A stretch of 64,000 nt of DNA from Paenibacillus sp. JZ16 (GTDB lineage Bacteria; Bacillota; Bacilli; Paenibacillales; Paenibacillaceae). Below the pieces are notes generated by a model. The model worked only from the letters and a program-made list of their open reading frames with translations. It made no database searches and had not been told where the DNA came from. Where the stretch lies: contig NZ_CP017659.1 in the NCBI RefSeq assembly GCF_015326965.1, forward strand, positions 3,662,501 to 3,726,500, written 5' to 3'. The position numbers and the translations under genes were made by a program. Shown in pieces: positions 10,701 through 20,433 of the stretch (position 1 is its first letter; the number at the start of each line of letters is the position of its first letter).

Positions 10701-12226
10701 AGCTTATACGTTGCATCTGTCACCGTGATCGGAGCGGCATCGTCTGCTAAAGGCAGTTCCTTGTCCTTAACAGGTTCAACAGTCTCTTCTTCCGTAACCT
10801 GCTCCTCTCCGGCTCCTTCAGTCGGTTGAGCCGGCTCTAGATCTTGCTCCGTATCGACGGAAGGCTCCGTCTCAACCATAGCAACCGTGTCATCCGTCGA
10901 GGTTGGCCCAGCGGCTTCATCTGCCTGTGCTCCTACATCCGTCTGCTCTTCTGGTGTAACGGGCTGTGTTGGCTCAGCTCCAAGCTCCAACGGACCTTCA
11001 TTGTTATCCGTTGGCTCACCCGGCAATTCCGAATCCGTGAAAAAGTGCGCTGTTGCCGCAATTTCGTCACTTGGCCCCGTTGAATTTCCTACCGTAATCG
11101 GAAAAGCCGCCGCCCCCGGCGAGCCAACCGTCCAGCGGTTAGGCCCCGAATTGCCGCTTGCAACGACTGGCGTGACACCAGCCAGCGCAGCATTGTTGAG
11201 TGCTACGGACGTCACATAGTCCGGATCATTGCGTGAATTGCCAAGGGAGAGGTTGATTATATCCATTCCGTCTTGGACGGAACGGTCAATACCACCCAGT
11301 ACCCAGCTGGAATAGCCGCTTCCGTATGGCCCAAGAACTCGGTAAGCATAGATATCCGCTTCCGGCGCAATGCCCACGACTCCATATTCGCCGGCATCAC
11401 GGGCCCCGATGGTACCCGCTACATGCGTTCCGTGATCCGTCCAATACGTACTCCCCCTGTCATCGACCTGTGGGGGATTGGAAGGGTCATTCTCCCAGTC
11501 GAGCGGAGTCGTCTCATAGGGATCGTTATCATTGTCTACGAAATCATATCCACCCTTATAAGCATCCTTCAAAACAGGGTGTACGTAATCAATACCCGTA
11601 TCGATAACGCCTACTTTAATGCCTTTACCTGTATAACCGAGATCCCATACTTCCGGAGCACCGATGAACGGCCCCGTATCTTTCATGTATGGATTCACTT
11701 CGCCCTTCGGTCCAACCGTTACCTCCAGATCGGGATATACGCCTAGAACGCCAGGGAGATCAAGCAGCGCTTCAACCTTGCTGCCGTCGATCTCCATGGA
11801 CACTCCGTTGAATGCGTAACTATATTGCTCCGAAATTTCGTGCGTTATATTCTTCGTGCTCAGGCTGCGTATAAAAGTCTGCTGCTCCAATTGCACTTGT
11901 GCCTCAACCTTCGCCTCTGCGGAAGAACTAAAGGATTGACCCTGAATAGAGGAAAGCCCTTTGGCTAAGGCCACCGGCTCAGTAGACAGCTCTACAATGA
12001 CTCTTGTAGGCCCCCCGGCAGATCTCTGCAGACTTTGATCAAGCACCGGAAACTCGGCAAGCTTAGCTCGCTGTTTCAGAATATCCTTTATCTGACCAGC
12101 TTCATCGGCACTGAGCTGATTGTCCAGCTCGATCTGCCGTTCTGACGGAGCGGCCCCAGCCGCTGGTGCAACGAGTGATAGCGTTAATACAAAAATTAGT
12201 AGTGCGGACCATAACTTTTTACTCAA
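7727..12226 (-). CDS. Cell-wall subtilisin-family protease (Vpr-like) with SLH domains
   Basis: A 1499-aa secreted S8 peptidase. Order: signal peptide (1-25), I9-type propeptide (about 74-172), catalytic domain with Asp209 (GVIDTGID), His265 (DHGTHVAG), oxyanion Asn359 (ASGNSGP) and Ser689 (GTSMATPHVAG). A PA domain (about 525-600) is inserted in the catalytic domain, as in Bacillus Vpr. An extra acidic Pro/Glu/Asp/Thr-rich stretch (about 399-498) sits just before the PA domain. The C-terminal half has beta-rich domains, a Gly/Ser linker and a C-terminal SLH region of two clear and one degenerate repeat. All catalytic residues are present, so activity is expected. The TTG at 12226 is chosen because GGGAGGGG lies 7-9 bases upstream; the longer frame from TTG 12259 includes that site. 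Likely processes or turns over surface proteins such as its SLH neighbour. Confidence 0.9.
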   Translation of the reverse strand: MSKKLWSALLIFVLTLSLVAPAAGAAPSERQIELDNQLSADEAGQIKDILKQRAKLAEFPVLDQSLQRSAGGPTRVIVELSTEPVALAKGLSSIQGQSFSSSAEAKVEAQVQLEQQTFIRSLSTKNITHEISEQYSYAFNGVSMEIDGSKVEALLDLPGVLGVYPDLEVTVGPKGEVNPYMKDTGPFIGAPEVWDLGYTGKGIKVGVIDTGIDYVHPVLKDAYKGGYDFVDNDNDPYETTPLDWENDPSNPPQVDDRGSTYWTDHGTHVAGTIGARDAGEYGVVGIAPEADIYAYRVLGPYGSGYSSWVLGGIDRSVQDGMDIINLSLGNSRNDPDYVTSVALNNAALAGVTPVVASGNSGPNRWTVGSPGAAAFPITVGNSTGPSDEIAATAHFFTDSELPGEPTDNNEGPLELGAEPTQPVTPEEQTDVGAQADEAAGPTSTDDTVAMVETEPSVDTEQDLEPAQPTEGAGEEQVTEEETVEPVKDKELPLADDAAPITVTDATYKLELMAWNLAEDPEVALDGDFELVYADLGKPEDFADKDVAGKIALIKRGEIAFVEKIANAKAADAKGVIVFNQNPGPIGVLLGDSFAFIPTFSMSKEDGDYIKSLLDASPNMKVNFTDFIKNRTAGDEINDSSSRGPAKKTLDIKPDVVAPGTSILSSIPAYGRDIADADYSQSYDRFTGTSMATPHVAGLAALILEKHNDWTPFDVKVAMMNNAKVLNTESYDVTDQGAGRVQALNTIQAEALVKVLDKTSYQENGTSKEQDNITGSINFGNFTGKAAKTVQKKVKVESIGNAGGTFNVEINNTQVTPGVSVTTDKSTFTLNGQEEVTVTLQVPEGIEGVSEQQGYITFTNGAHTYSVPYVAYFNLEITGVKYTKAYSDKENYLPHVPLTKTGELGELNLAFEFYNPMQIVIVDLYDSLNPGAGVDGDGIIGQIFGGEAYFDANTSFTIGWNGKYADYETEKEAEVQDGLYSIELLSLGTDGIVYSDYATIPFFVKRSAPSIQTELDVKISGKSNPALTGTIDDLYVTAVPALWDEWAIDFDVSEWLDANYVIKRANKTVAKQGTFDVGQDGAFNIALDGLSSGNYTVELSVKDRQGLQGTASVSLQLTGAPGPGNPDPGNPGGGSGGGGGGSSSGGGSTGTPTTPAPELTGDAKVTTKKNADGTESATAALSEAAVAAGITGDGKEVKLDVSKLDFSKYSDVALTLGKAAADKLKASGKPLVITGNGFTLTVPADALDDFTTSSGFSLAVSVAASKAGSENTLNAVSPIVSIKHGDKFKHPLLLTLNYDPTKVKDARKVGAYVESDKGELQSAGLLQSAERGSITFRVNGPGSYMAAENNVTFNDIVSHWAKDEIEVAASQHITNGTGAGRFSPNNAVTRAEFATLLDRIFETGIDWETRSKEAGAKNPLTREDMVVMIAEALKIDSEAGSLSFNDTNLISEDARAAVAFAVKEGLVKGVNGNRFGPGETSTRAQVSVIVYRLLDYLNKI

Positions 12227-12587
12227 GGCTTTGCCCCTCCCATAAGATAGATTTCCCAATCACATTAGGGTCTGGGATGTCATCAGCATATCTGCGCTGC
12301 CTAACGATGGTATCCACTCCTTTCCGCATAAGACTGACCCGTGGTAAATTATTCTAGAACTCAAAATTAGATTCCTTCATCCTTTTCTGTATGCTTTTGT
12401 TAAATTCAGTCGATTGTATAGGAGGTTTTGACGAATGATCAAAAATGTCAGAGATTCATAGAAAATATGGCTTACATTGCAAGTAAGGAAGAAGTCAGGG
12501 AATCGGGGAAAAAGAAAACCGAGGCTATCGTTAGCCTCGGTTCACATGGAGTCGCAACTGATTCTGCAAGATATATTCCCGGTTGTA
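12227..12587. other. Non-coding stretch between protease and ligA
   Basis: No supported gene. It holds the leader of the protease gene on the minus strand, a possible TTGATC...TATACA promoter pair near 12415-12445 (16-base spacer, low certainty), and the ligA terminator at 12517-12542. A short open frame on the plus strand from 12428 has no coding signature and reads into ligA antisense. Confidence 0.5.
12517..12542 (-). terminator. ligA terminator
   Basis: Stem AACCGAGGCTA / TAGCCTCGGTT with a 4-base loop, followed on the minus strand by TTTCTTTTT. It lies 46 bases after the ligA stop. Confidence 0.85.
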
Positions 12588-14646
<2,059 letters not shown>

Positions 14647-14675
14647 TCTATGAAATTCTATGTTGATTTAAACTC

Positions 14676-14720
14676 AAAAAACCTCCCGCCCCATAGCGTG
14701 TCATCGCTAGGGACGAGAGG
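14676..14720 (-). terminator. Terminator of the T-box leader
   Basis: On the minus strand CCTCTCGTCCC-TAGCG pairs with CGCTA-GGGGCGGGAGG and is followed by TTTTTT. The 5' arm of this stem also belongs to the competing antiterminator, as expected for a T-box. Confidence 0.85.
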
Positions 14721-14930
14721 AAGTTTCCCCGTGGGCACCACCCTAGTTAGCCTCAGGCATGCTTTGCCCTAGCTCCCTTTACACCCTTAACGCGGGCAAA
14801 ACGATGAGGATTATCACATCATAACTACCAGGCGAGTCTACTCGCCTGCACAGCTGCCGACTCTCTGGATAGCTTAATACAATACAGACTGCTGCCCTCT
14901 TTCACAATTCAGCAAATATAGGTTGATCAG
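14676..14930 (-). promoter_or_regulatory. T-box riboswitch leader upstream of ligA
   Basis: The minus strand carries the T-box signature AGGGTGGTGCCCAC (14744-14731). Upstream is a stem I with CCAGAGAGTCGG and a GCAGCTG-type apical segment, closed by GGGCA/TGCCC. Downstream is a GTCCCTAG terminator arm with six U. The TGGT of the T-box would pair with a tRNA ending in ACCA, that is, discriminator base A. The specifier codon could not be assigned safely by eye. T-boxes normally sense uncharged tRNA and control aminoacyl-tRNA synthetase, amino-acid biosynthesis or transport genes. Here the only gene downstream is ligA, 73 bases past the U-run. Certainty is high for the element and low for its biological target. 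Confidence 0.85.
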
Positions 14931-14935
14931 CAAAT

Positions 14936-14965
14936 ATTATATCCAATCCCCGGCTTTAAAGTCAA
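14936..14965 (-). promoter_or_regulatory. Sigma-A promoter of the T-box/ligA transcript
   Basis: Minus strand TTGACT (14965-14960), an 18-base spacer and a perfect TATAAT (14941-14936). Predicted start near 14929, just before T-box stem I. Confidence 0.75.
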
Positions 14966-14997
14966 CGTTATACCCCCTGCATAAGGGGACGGTCGGA

Positions 14998-15028
14998 GCT
15001 GAACCAACCTCCATTCACTTGGCTCAGC
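14998..15028. repeat. Inverted repeat at the end of the sugar operon
   Basis: GCTGAACCAA (14998-15007) and TTGGCTCAGC (15019-15028) form a 10-bp stem with one mismatch. It lies just after the decayed last gene of the operon and has no U-tract, so termination is only possible, not clear. Confidence 0.35.
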
Positions 15029-15066
15029 AGTTCCTCCTTTTCGCTCTCATGAAGACCCCCCTTGCT

Positions 15067-15414
15067 TCACGCAACGAGGGCGTCCAACGGCAAAAATTGC
15101 AAATCGGCCGCGGCGATATCCGAGGGTTTATCCTCCGGAATGCCGCTCAAGTTTTTAAAGCGATCGATCAGCATTAGGGTCCACGCGTCAGTTGGCTTTT
15201 CGCCAACAGCTCTCCCAAAGTGGAATTACGAGTAATAGATATATTTTCGCTTGGTCACGCCTTCGACGTAAACGAACGTGGCAGTGCCCCTGGAGAATCG
15301 GCCGATCAAATTTCAACCAGCCCTCTCTCCGATCGCCAGCCGCCAACTCAGGATCATGATTTTTTCCTCCAGGGGTAAATTCGTGAAAATCCCCTCCATG
15401 GACCGTTCCATCAT
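15067..15414 (-). pseudogene. Decayed small gene at the end of the sugar operon
   Basis: One reading frame of 116 codons starts with ATG overlapping the stop of the alpha-glucosidase gene (ATGA), as in translationally coupled genes, and ends at TGA 15069-15067. It is broken by two in-frame stops, TGA at 15315-15313 and TAA at 15228-15226. The translation between the stops reads like protein (GTATFVYVEGVTKRKYIYYS, then KPTDAWTLMLIDRFKNLS, GIPEDKPSDI and LQFLPLDAL). The family was not recognised. Because the frame is otherwise intact, decay is probably recent, or the stops are sequencing errors. Confidence 0.5.
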
Positions 15415-17102
15415 TGACCTCCCGTTGCGGCCGCCCATCTGTACACCGTCGCTTCGTACGGACGCAAGCTTCCTTGCTCCCTTGTTTCATAATTGGATAA
15501 AACCGGTTCGCCGCCAGCCAGGATTTCCTCCAACTCTGCCGACTCGACGCGATGACCGGTAAAATTGCAGACAACGATCAATGCTTCACTGTCATAGACG
15601 CGCCGATACGCGCCGATCTCCACCGATTCCTCGCAAAGACTCTCATAATACCCGTACACCAGCGCCGGATGCTGACGTCGCAAGGCGATCAGTCGCCGGT
15701 AAAATTGGAGCACCGAAAACTCGTCCCGCATATTCTGCTCAACGTTGATCTCTGTGTAATTAGGGTTTACCTTAATCCACGGCGTCCCAGAGGTAAAGCC
15801 CGCTTCCCGATCGTCGCTCCACTGCATTGGCGTCCGTCCTTGATCGCGGCTGCGTCTGCCGAGATAGTCCAATATCTCCGATGCCGGCCGGCCCTTGACC
15901 GTCTCCTCGCGGAACAGATTAAGACTGCCGATGTCGCGGTATTCGTCGATCGAATCAAACTGGCAGTTGGTCATGCCGATCTCCTGTCCCTGATAGATAA
16001 ACGGCGTCCCGCGCATCAGAAAATAATACGCCGCCAGCATTTTGGCCGACAGATCGCGGCACTCTCCATCATCGCCGAATTTGGATACCGAACGGACATG
16101 GTCATGGTTTTCCAGAAACAGCCCCATCCAGCCGTGCCGGTTCGATTCCCGCTGCCACAAGGACAACGCGTCCTTGAATTTCTTCATATCCCAGTCGATA
16201 AATTCCGCTTTGCCGCCGGGTTTGATATCGAGGTCGACGTGATTAAACTGAAACAGCATCGTGAACACGCCGTCCGTATCGTCGACGAAATCATGGATCT
16301 GCTCCAGCGGCACGCCCGGCGCTTCGGCGACCGTAATCGCGCCCCGGGGCTCCAACGCTGCCTGCTTCAATTCACGCAGAAAGTCGAGGATGCCCTCCTG
16401 ATTCAGGCTGACCTGTTCAACCGGAGCGTAGCGGCGGCCGTCTTCGGCAGCCAGCTGCGGGAAAGACGGATTTTTCTTGATATACGTAATCGCATCCACG
16501 CGGAAGCCGGCTATTCCCTTGTCCATCCACCAATCAATCATGGAATAGAGCGCTTGCCGCACCTCCACATTCTCCCAATTCAGATCCGGCTGTTTCTTCG
16601 AGAAGCAGTGAAGATAGTACTCCCCGCTTTGCTCGTCGAATTCCCAAGCCGATCCGCCAAATGCACATTCCCAGTTGGTTGGTTCCGCCCCCTCATTGCC
16701 CGGGCGCCAAATATACCAATCTCGCTTCGGACTGTCCTTGGAGGAACGGGACTCGATAAACCAGGCATGCTCATCCGAGGTATGATTGGCAACCAAATCC
16801 ATCACCAGCCGGATTCCGCGCTTGCGAGCCTCCTCCAGCAGTTCGTCCATATCCTCCATCGTCCCGTATTCGTCCAGAATGCCTTGATAATCGCGGATGT
16901 CGTATCCGTTGTCATCGTTCGGCGAATCATAAACCGGGCTTAGCCACAGCAAGTCGATCCCAAGGTATTGCAAATAATCCAGGCGTTCCGTGATGCCCCG
17001 CAAATCCCCGATTCCATCTCCGTCAGAATCCTGGAAGCTACGTGGATAAATCTGGTACGCCACGCTTTCCTTCCACCACTGTCGCTTCTGCTCTCTCATC
17101 AT
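15411..17102 (-). CDS. GH13 alpha-glucosidase (oligo-1,6-glucosidase/sucrase type)
   Basis: A 563-aa cytoplasmic protein (no signal peptide) of the alpha-amylase superfamily. The N-terminus (WWKESVAYQIYPRSFQDSDG DGIGDL) is typical of oligo-1,6-glucosidases and related sucrose- or isomaltose-cleaving enzymes. Catalytic residues are visible: the nucleophile Asp in GFRVDAI, the acid/base Glu in AEAPG, and the transition-state Asp in ENHDH. GGAGG lies 3 bases before ATG 17102 and 6 before the adjacent ATG 17099, so either may be used. It is the fifth gene of the operon, 43 bases after the GH32 gene. Likely cleaves glucosidic ends of imported oligosaccharides; exact substrate not readable from sequence. 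Confidence 0.9.
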   Translation of the reverse strand: MMREQKRQWWKESVAYQIYPRSFQDSDGDGIGDLRGITERLDYLQYLGIDLLWLSPVYDSPNDDNGYDIRDYQGILDEYGTMEDMDELLEEARKRGIRLVMDLVANHTSDEHAWFIESRSSKDSPKRDWYIWRPGNEGAEPTNWECAFGGSAWEFDEQSGEYYLHCFSKKQPDLNWENVEVRQALYSMIDWWMDKGIAGFRVDAITYIKKNPSFPQLAAEDGRRYAPVEQVSLNQEGILDFLRELKQAALEPRGAITVAEAPGVPLEQIHDFVDDTDGVFTMLFQFNHVDLDIKPGGKAEFIDWDMKKFKDALSLWQRESNRHGWMGLFLENHDHVRSVSKFGDDGECRDLSAKMLAAYYFLMRGTPFIYQGQEIGMTNCQFDSIDEYRDIGSLNLFREETVKGRPASEILDYLGRRSRDQGRTPMQWSDDREAGFTSGTPWIKVNPNYTEINVEQNMRDEFSVLQFYRRLIALRRQHPALVYGYYESLCEESVEIGAYRRVYDSEALIVVCNFTGHRVESAELEEILAGGEPVLSNYETREQGSLRPYEATVYRWAAATGGQ

Positions 17103-17145
17103 TAACCTCCGTCCCCATCCATACAGAGAATCAAAACATCTATGT

Positions 17146-18645
17146 TTACAGCCAGCAGCTGTTCATTTCCCATTTACCCAATTGTTCCAGCACGGCTAAG
17201 CCGTCACCGAACAACACGATACCGTCGGATGTATCGCTCGGGTAGAACCTGGCACTCATCGTCTGTTCGCCATCGCCTACAAAAATTTCGGCGCAGGACT
17301 GATCGATAAAGATGCGCAAAACCAGCCGGCCATCCTTCAATTGCACCGGCGCCTTGCGGATTCCGCCCGGACCTTGTCCCGAACGCGTACGATCCAGAAT
17401 CAATTTTCCTTCCCGGCCGTCAAAGGTCAGCACCGTTTCCTCCGTGCCGTCTTCGCTGCAGCCGAACTTCAAACCGAACACCGAACCTTCTTGGGCACGA
17501 ATGGTCATTCCTAGTTCCAGACAATTACCGCGAATGCCTGTTAGCGTCACTTCATTTTTCAAAGTTACGCCAGTATGCGCGATATGTGTTCCCCGCAATT
17601 GCGAGAGCTCCGGATGCGGTGTGCTCAACACCTGGTTTCCCCTCAGCATCAACACTCTTGGAATGGTCATCATGCCGGCCCATTGGTCCGCCGCTTCGGG
17701 CTTCTCATCATCCCACATGGACATCCAGCCAATCAGCACCCGGCGCCCTTGTTCATCCAGCGTAGTCTGTGGTGCGTAAAAATTAAACCCGTAATCCAAC
17801 AAATAAAAATCATCATGTTCAAACTTACCACGCTCTTCATCAAACTGTCCGACGAGATAGCCCGATTGGCTTTTGTTATGATACAGGTCGCCCTCGGGCG
17901 CCATTCCCTCCGGCGAAATGATTAGCACATGCTTGTCGTCCACAGCAAACAGGTCGGGACATTCCCACATGTAGCCCAGCCGCTCGTCGCCTTGAGCCAA
18001 CACACTGACAAACTCCCAGTTCAGCAGATCGGTGGAACGGTACAATAGCGCCTGTCCCCTGTCACTGCGACTGCGCGAGCCCAGGACAAAATAATAATAT
18101 TGGCCTTGCCGCCATACTTTGGGATCTCTAAAATGATTCGGATGAATGTCCCCCGAAGGCGCTGCTGAAATCAACGGATTTTGCGGCAGCTTCGTGAAAG
18201 TGACTCCGTCCTCGCTGACCGCCGCGCACTGCACTTGCAGCAGATCGCGGGTCCAGTCCGATCCGGTCCAAACGTTCCCCGTGTACAGCAAATACAGTTT
18301 CCCGTCCTTCTCCACGGCACTTCCGGAAAAACAACCGTCCTTGTCATAGTTCTGATCCGGGGCCAAAGCGATGGGCATATGCTGCCAATTGACCAGGTCC
18401 CGGCTTTTCATATGCCCCCAATACATGTTCCCCCATGTGGGACCGTAAGGATGGTGCTGATAAAACATATGGTATTCGCCCTTAAATCGGCTAAAACCGT
18501 TTGGATCGCTCAACCAGTTGGCCGGAGCGGATAAATGATACTTCGGCTTCCAAAGACTCGCTTCTGCCACGGGTTTCACCTGCTCCAAATACGTTTCCGC
18601 CCTGGCGATGAAATCGTTCGAAAATTCCGTTGATTTATATGACAT
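17146..18645 (-). CDS. GH32 beta-fructosidase (intracellular sucrase/fructan hydrolase)
   Basis: A 499-aa glycoside hydrolase family 32 protein. The three family signatures are present: WLSDPNG with the nucleophile Asp, FRDPKVW, and WECPDLF with the acid/base Glu. A C-terminal beta-sandwich follows. There is no signal peptide, so it acts on imported sugar. Since import is by an ABC transporter and not a PTS, the substrate should be unphosphorylated sucrose or a short fructo-oligosaccharide, not sucrose-6-phosphate; that is inference. The start codon overlaps the stop of the upstream permease gene (TAATG). Confidence 0.9.
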   Translation of the reverse strand: MSYKSTEFSNDFIARAETYLEQVKPVAEASLWKPKYHLSAPANWLSDPNGFSRFKGEYHMFYQHHPYGPTWGNMYWGHMKSRDLVNWQHMPIALAPDQNYDKDGCFSGSAVEKDGKLYLLYTGNVWTGSDWTRDLLQVQCAAVSEDGVTFTKLPQNPLISAAPSGDIHPNHFRDPKVWRQGQYYYFVLGSRSRSDRGQALLYRSTDLLNWEFVSVLAQGDERLGYMWECPDLFAVDDKHVLIISPEGMAPEGDLYHNKSQSGYLVGQFDEERGKFEHDDFYLLDYGFNFYAPQTTLDEQGRRVLIGWMSMWDDEKPEAADQWAGMMTIPRVLMLRGNQVLSTPHPELSQLRGTHIAHTGVTLKNEVTLTGIRGNCLELGMTIRAQEGSVFGLKFGCSEDGTEETVLTFDGREGKLILDRTRSGQGPGGIRKAPVQLKDGRLVLRIFIDQSCAEIFVGDGEQTMSARFYPSDTSDGIVLFGDGLAVLEQLGKWEMNSCWL

Positions 18646-19469
18646 TATTTAACTGCTCCTTCAACGACGCCTCGAATAATTTGTTTTTGCATAAAGAGAT
18701 AAAAAATAATTACCGGAATGATCGACAAGACAAGGGCGGCCATCGCCACGCCGTAATCCGACGTATATTTCCCGAAGAAATAAAACGTGGACAGCGGCAA
18801 GGTTCGGTCTTCTTCCGAGATCAGCACGAGCGATGGAAGCAGGAAATCGTTCCAAATCCACAATACATCCAAAATCGCCAGTGTGGTCGAGATCGGTTTC
18901 AGGATCGGAAATACGACCTGGCCGAACACCCGCAATTTCCCCGCGCCATCGATCAGCGCCGCTTCTTCCAATTCCTTCGGAACCCCTTTGACAAAACCGT
19001 GGTACATAAACGTGGCCAGTGAAAGGCCAAAGCCGAGATAGAAATAAGCCAGCCACCACTTGCTGTTCAACATGTTTAAATCGCCGAAAATCGACACAAA
19101 CGGAATCATCACCGCCTGGAACGGAATGATCATCGACGATACAAGAATCATCAGAATGTAATTATTGATTTTCCAATTCCAACGAACTAGAAAATAAGCC
19201 AGCATGGATGAAAATACGATGATCAAGGCAACCGAAAGGACCGTAACAATCACGGAATTCAGCAGTGCATGCGAGAAATTCATCGTCACAAAGGCCTCTT
19301 TGTAATTGCCAAAGCTCAGTTCCCCCGGCAGGCCAAGCGGGTCGCGCACAATATCCAGACGGGATTTCAACGAATTCAGAAAAATCATAAGCAGGGGAAA
19401 AATAAACACAGCCAGAAACAGCAAACCCACAACAAACAAGAGAATTCTTTTTCCAGTTTTGCCGATCAT
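18645..19469 (-). CDS. Sugar ABC transporter permease, MalG type
   Basis: A 274-aa inner-membrane permease with six hydrophobic segments. It has the EAA loop that contacts the ATPase (ELEEAALIDGAGKLRVFGQVVFPILKP, here split as EAALIDGA and FPILKP). It pairs with the MalF-type permease encoded just upstream; the two genes touch at base 19469. No ATPase gene is present in the operon. In Firmicutes such importers commonly share an MsmX-type ATPase encoded elsewhere (established for several oligosaccharide importers). Confidence 0.92.
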   Translation of the reverse strand: MIGKTGKRILLFVVGLLFLAVFIFPLLMIFLNSLKSRLDIVRDPLGLPGELSFGNYKEAFVTMNFSHALLNSVIVTVLSVALIIVFSSMLAYFLVRWNWKINNYILMILVSSMIIPFQAVMIPFVSIFGDLNMLNSKWWLAYFYLGFGLSLATFMYHGFVKGVPKELEEAALIDGAGKLRVFGQVVFPILKPISTTLAILDVLWIWNDFLLPSLVLISEEDRTLPLSTFYFFGKYTSDYGVAMAALVLSIIPVIIFYLFMQKQIIRGVVEGAVK

Positions 19470-20350
19470 CAGGCTTCCACCTCCACCTTTTTCATCGCTC
19501 TAACCTGAAGGATGGCTATCAAGGCGACGATCAAAAACAGCACGAACGCCTTCGCCTGACCCGGTCCGTAATTTTGATAAACAAACGCCTCGTTATAGAC
19601 GTGCATGGCGATCATCTCCGTAGAACGGTAAGGTCCGCCTTTGGTCAATGACAGGTTCGTATCGTAGACCATAAAGCTGCGCTGCAGCGTCAGGAAGAGA
19701 CTAATTGTAAAAGCTGGTACCATCAGCGGAATGCGAATCCGGGTCAACTGTTTCCAGTAGCTGGCACCGTCCAGGTTAGCCGCTTCGGTCAGCGATTCGG
19801 AAATGCCTGTAAGTCCAGCGATATAAATCAGCATCATATATCCCGCGTTCTGCCACACGCCAACCACGACCAGCGACCAGAAAGCCATGCCGGGATCGGC
19901 AAGCCAGGATGATGAGAATATGCCGAGATTAAACTCAGTTCCCAAGGATACAAGCACCCTGGTGAAAATAAACTGCCAGACAAAGCCAAGTATAATTCCG
20001 CCGATCAGATTGGGCGTGAAAAATCCAGCCCGGAAAAAGTTTTGGCTGCGAAGCCCGCTCGTCACGAGCAAAGCAAGAGCAAACCCGATCACATTGGTTA
20101 ACACCAAGGTAAAGAATACATATTTCAACGTCAGCCATATCGAATTCCAAAAAACGGAATCCTGCAGCGCAGTGGCATAATTGCTCAGACCCGTAATTTC
20201 AAAATCGCCTGTACCCGTCCAGTTCGTCAGCGTCATAAATAAACCAGCCAAAAAGGGGACAATGACAACGGTAATAAACACGAACAACGGCACGGCCGCA
20301 AAAAGCCCGAACACCTTCGTTTTCCCTAACCAAGTTTTTTCGTTATACAT
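19469..20350 (-). CDS. Sugar ABC transporter permease, MalF type
   Basis: A 293-aa permease with six hydrophobic segments and the EAA-type loop EAANLDGASYWKQLTRIRIP. It forms the channel with the MalG-type partner downstream. The gene lies 83 bases after the binding-protein gene and before the second permease, the usual order in CUT1 importers. Confidence 0.92.
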   Translation of the reverse strand: MYNEKTWLGKTKVFGLFAAVPLFVFITVVIVPFLAGLFMTLTNWTGTGDFEITGLSNYATALQDSVFWNSIWLTLKYVFFTLVLTNVIGFALALLVTSGLRSQNFFRAGFFTPNLIGGIILGFVWQFIFTRVLVSLGTEFNLGIFSSSWLADPGMAFWSLVVVGVWQNAGYMMLIYIAGLTGISESLTEAANLDGASYWKQLTRIRIPLMVPAFTISLFLTLQRSFMVYDTNLSLTKGGPYRSTEMIAMHVYNEAFVYQNYGPGQAKAFVLFLIVALIAILQVRAMKKVEVEA

Positions 20351-20433
20351 GTTTTGGACTCTCCTCCAAGAAGGGCTTTCAATATAAAGCAGGGGGATAA
20401 GCCAATTGACCTATCCCTCTGAGCAGTGCAATG

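Noticed and set aside
14923..15177. 84-aa plus-strand frame
   Set aside because: It lies antisense to the decayed operon gene and the ligA promoter; no RBS or family features.
15552..16943. 463-aa open frame on the plus strand
   Set aside because: It is the antisense of the GH13 gene, Arg/Ile/His-rich with no family motifs, and arises from GC-rich third positions.
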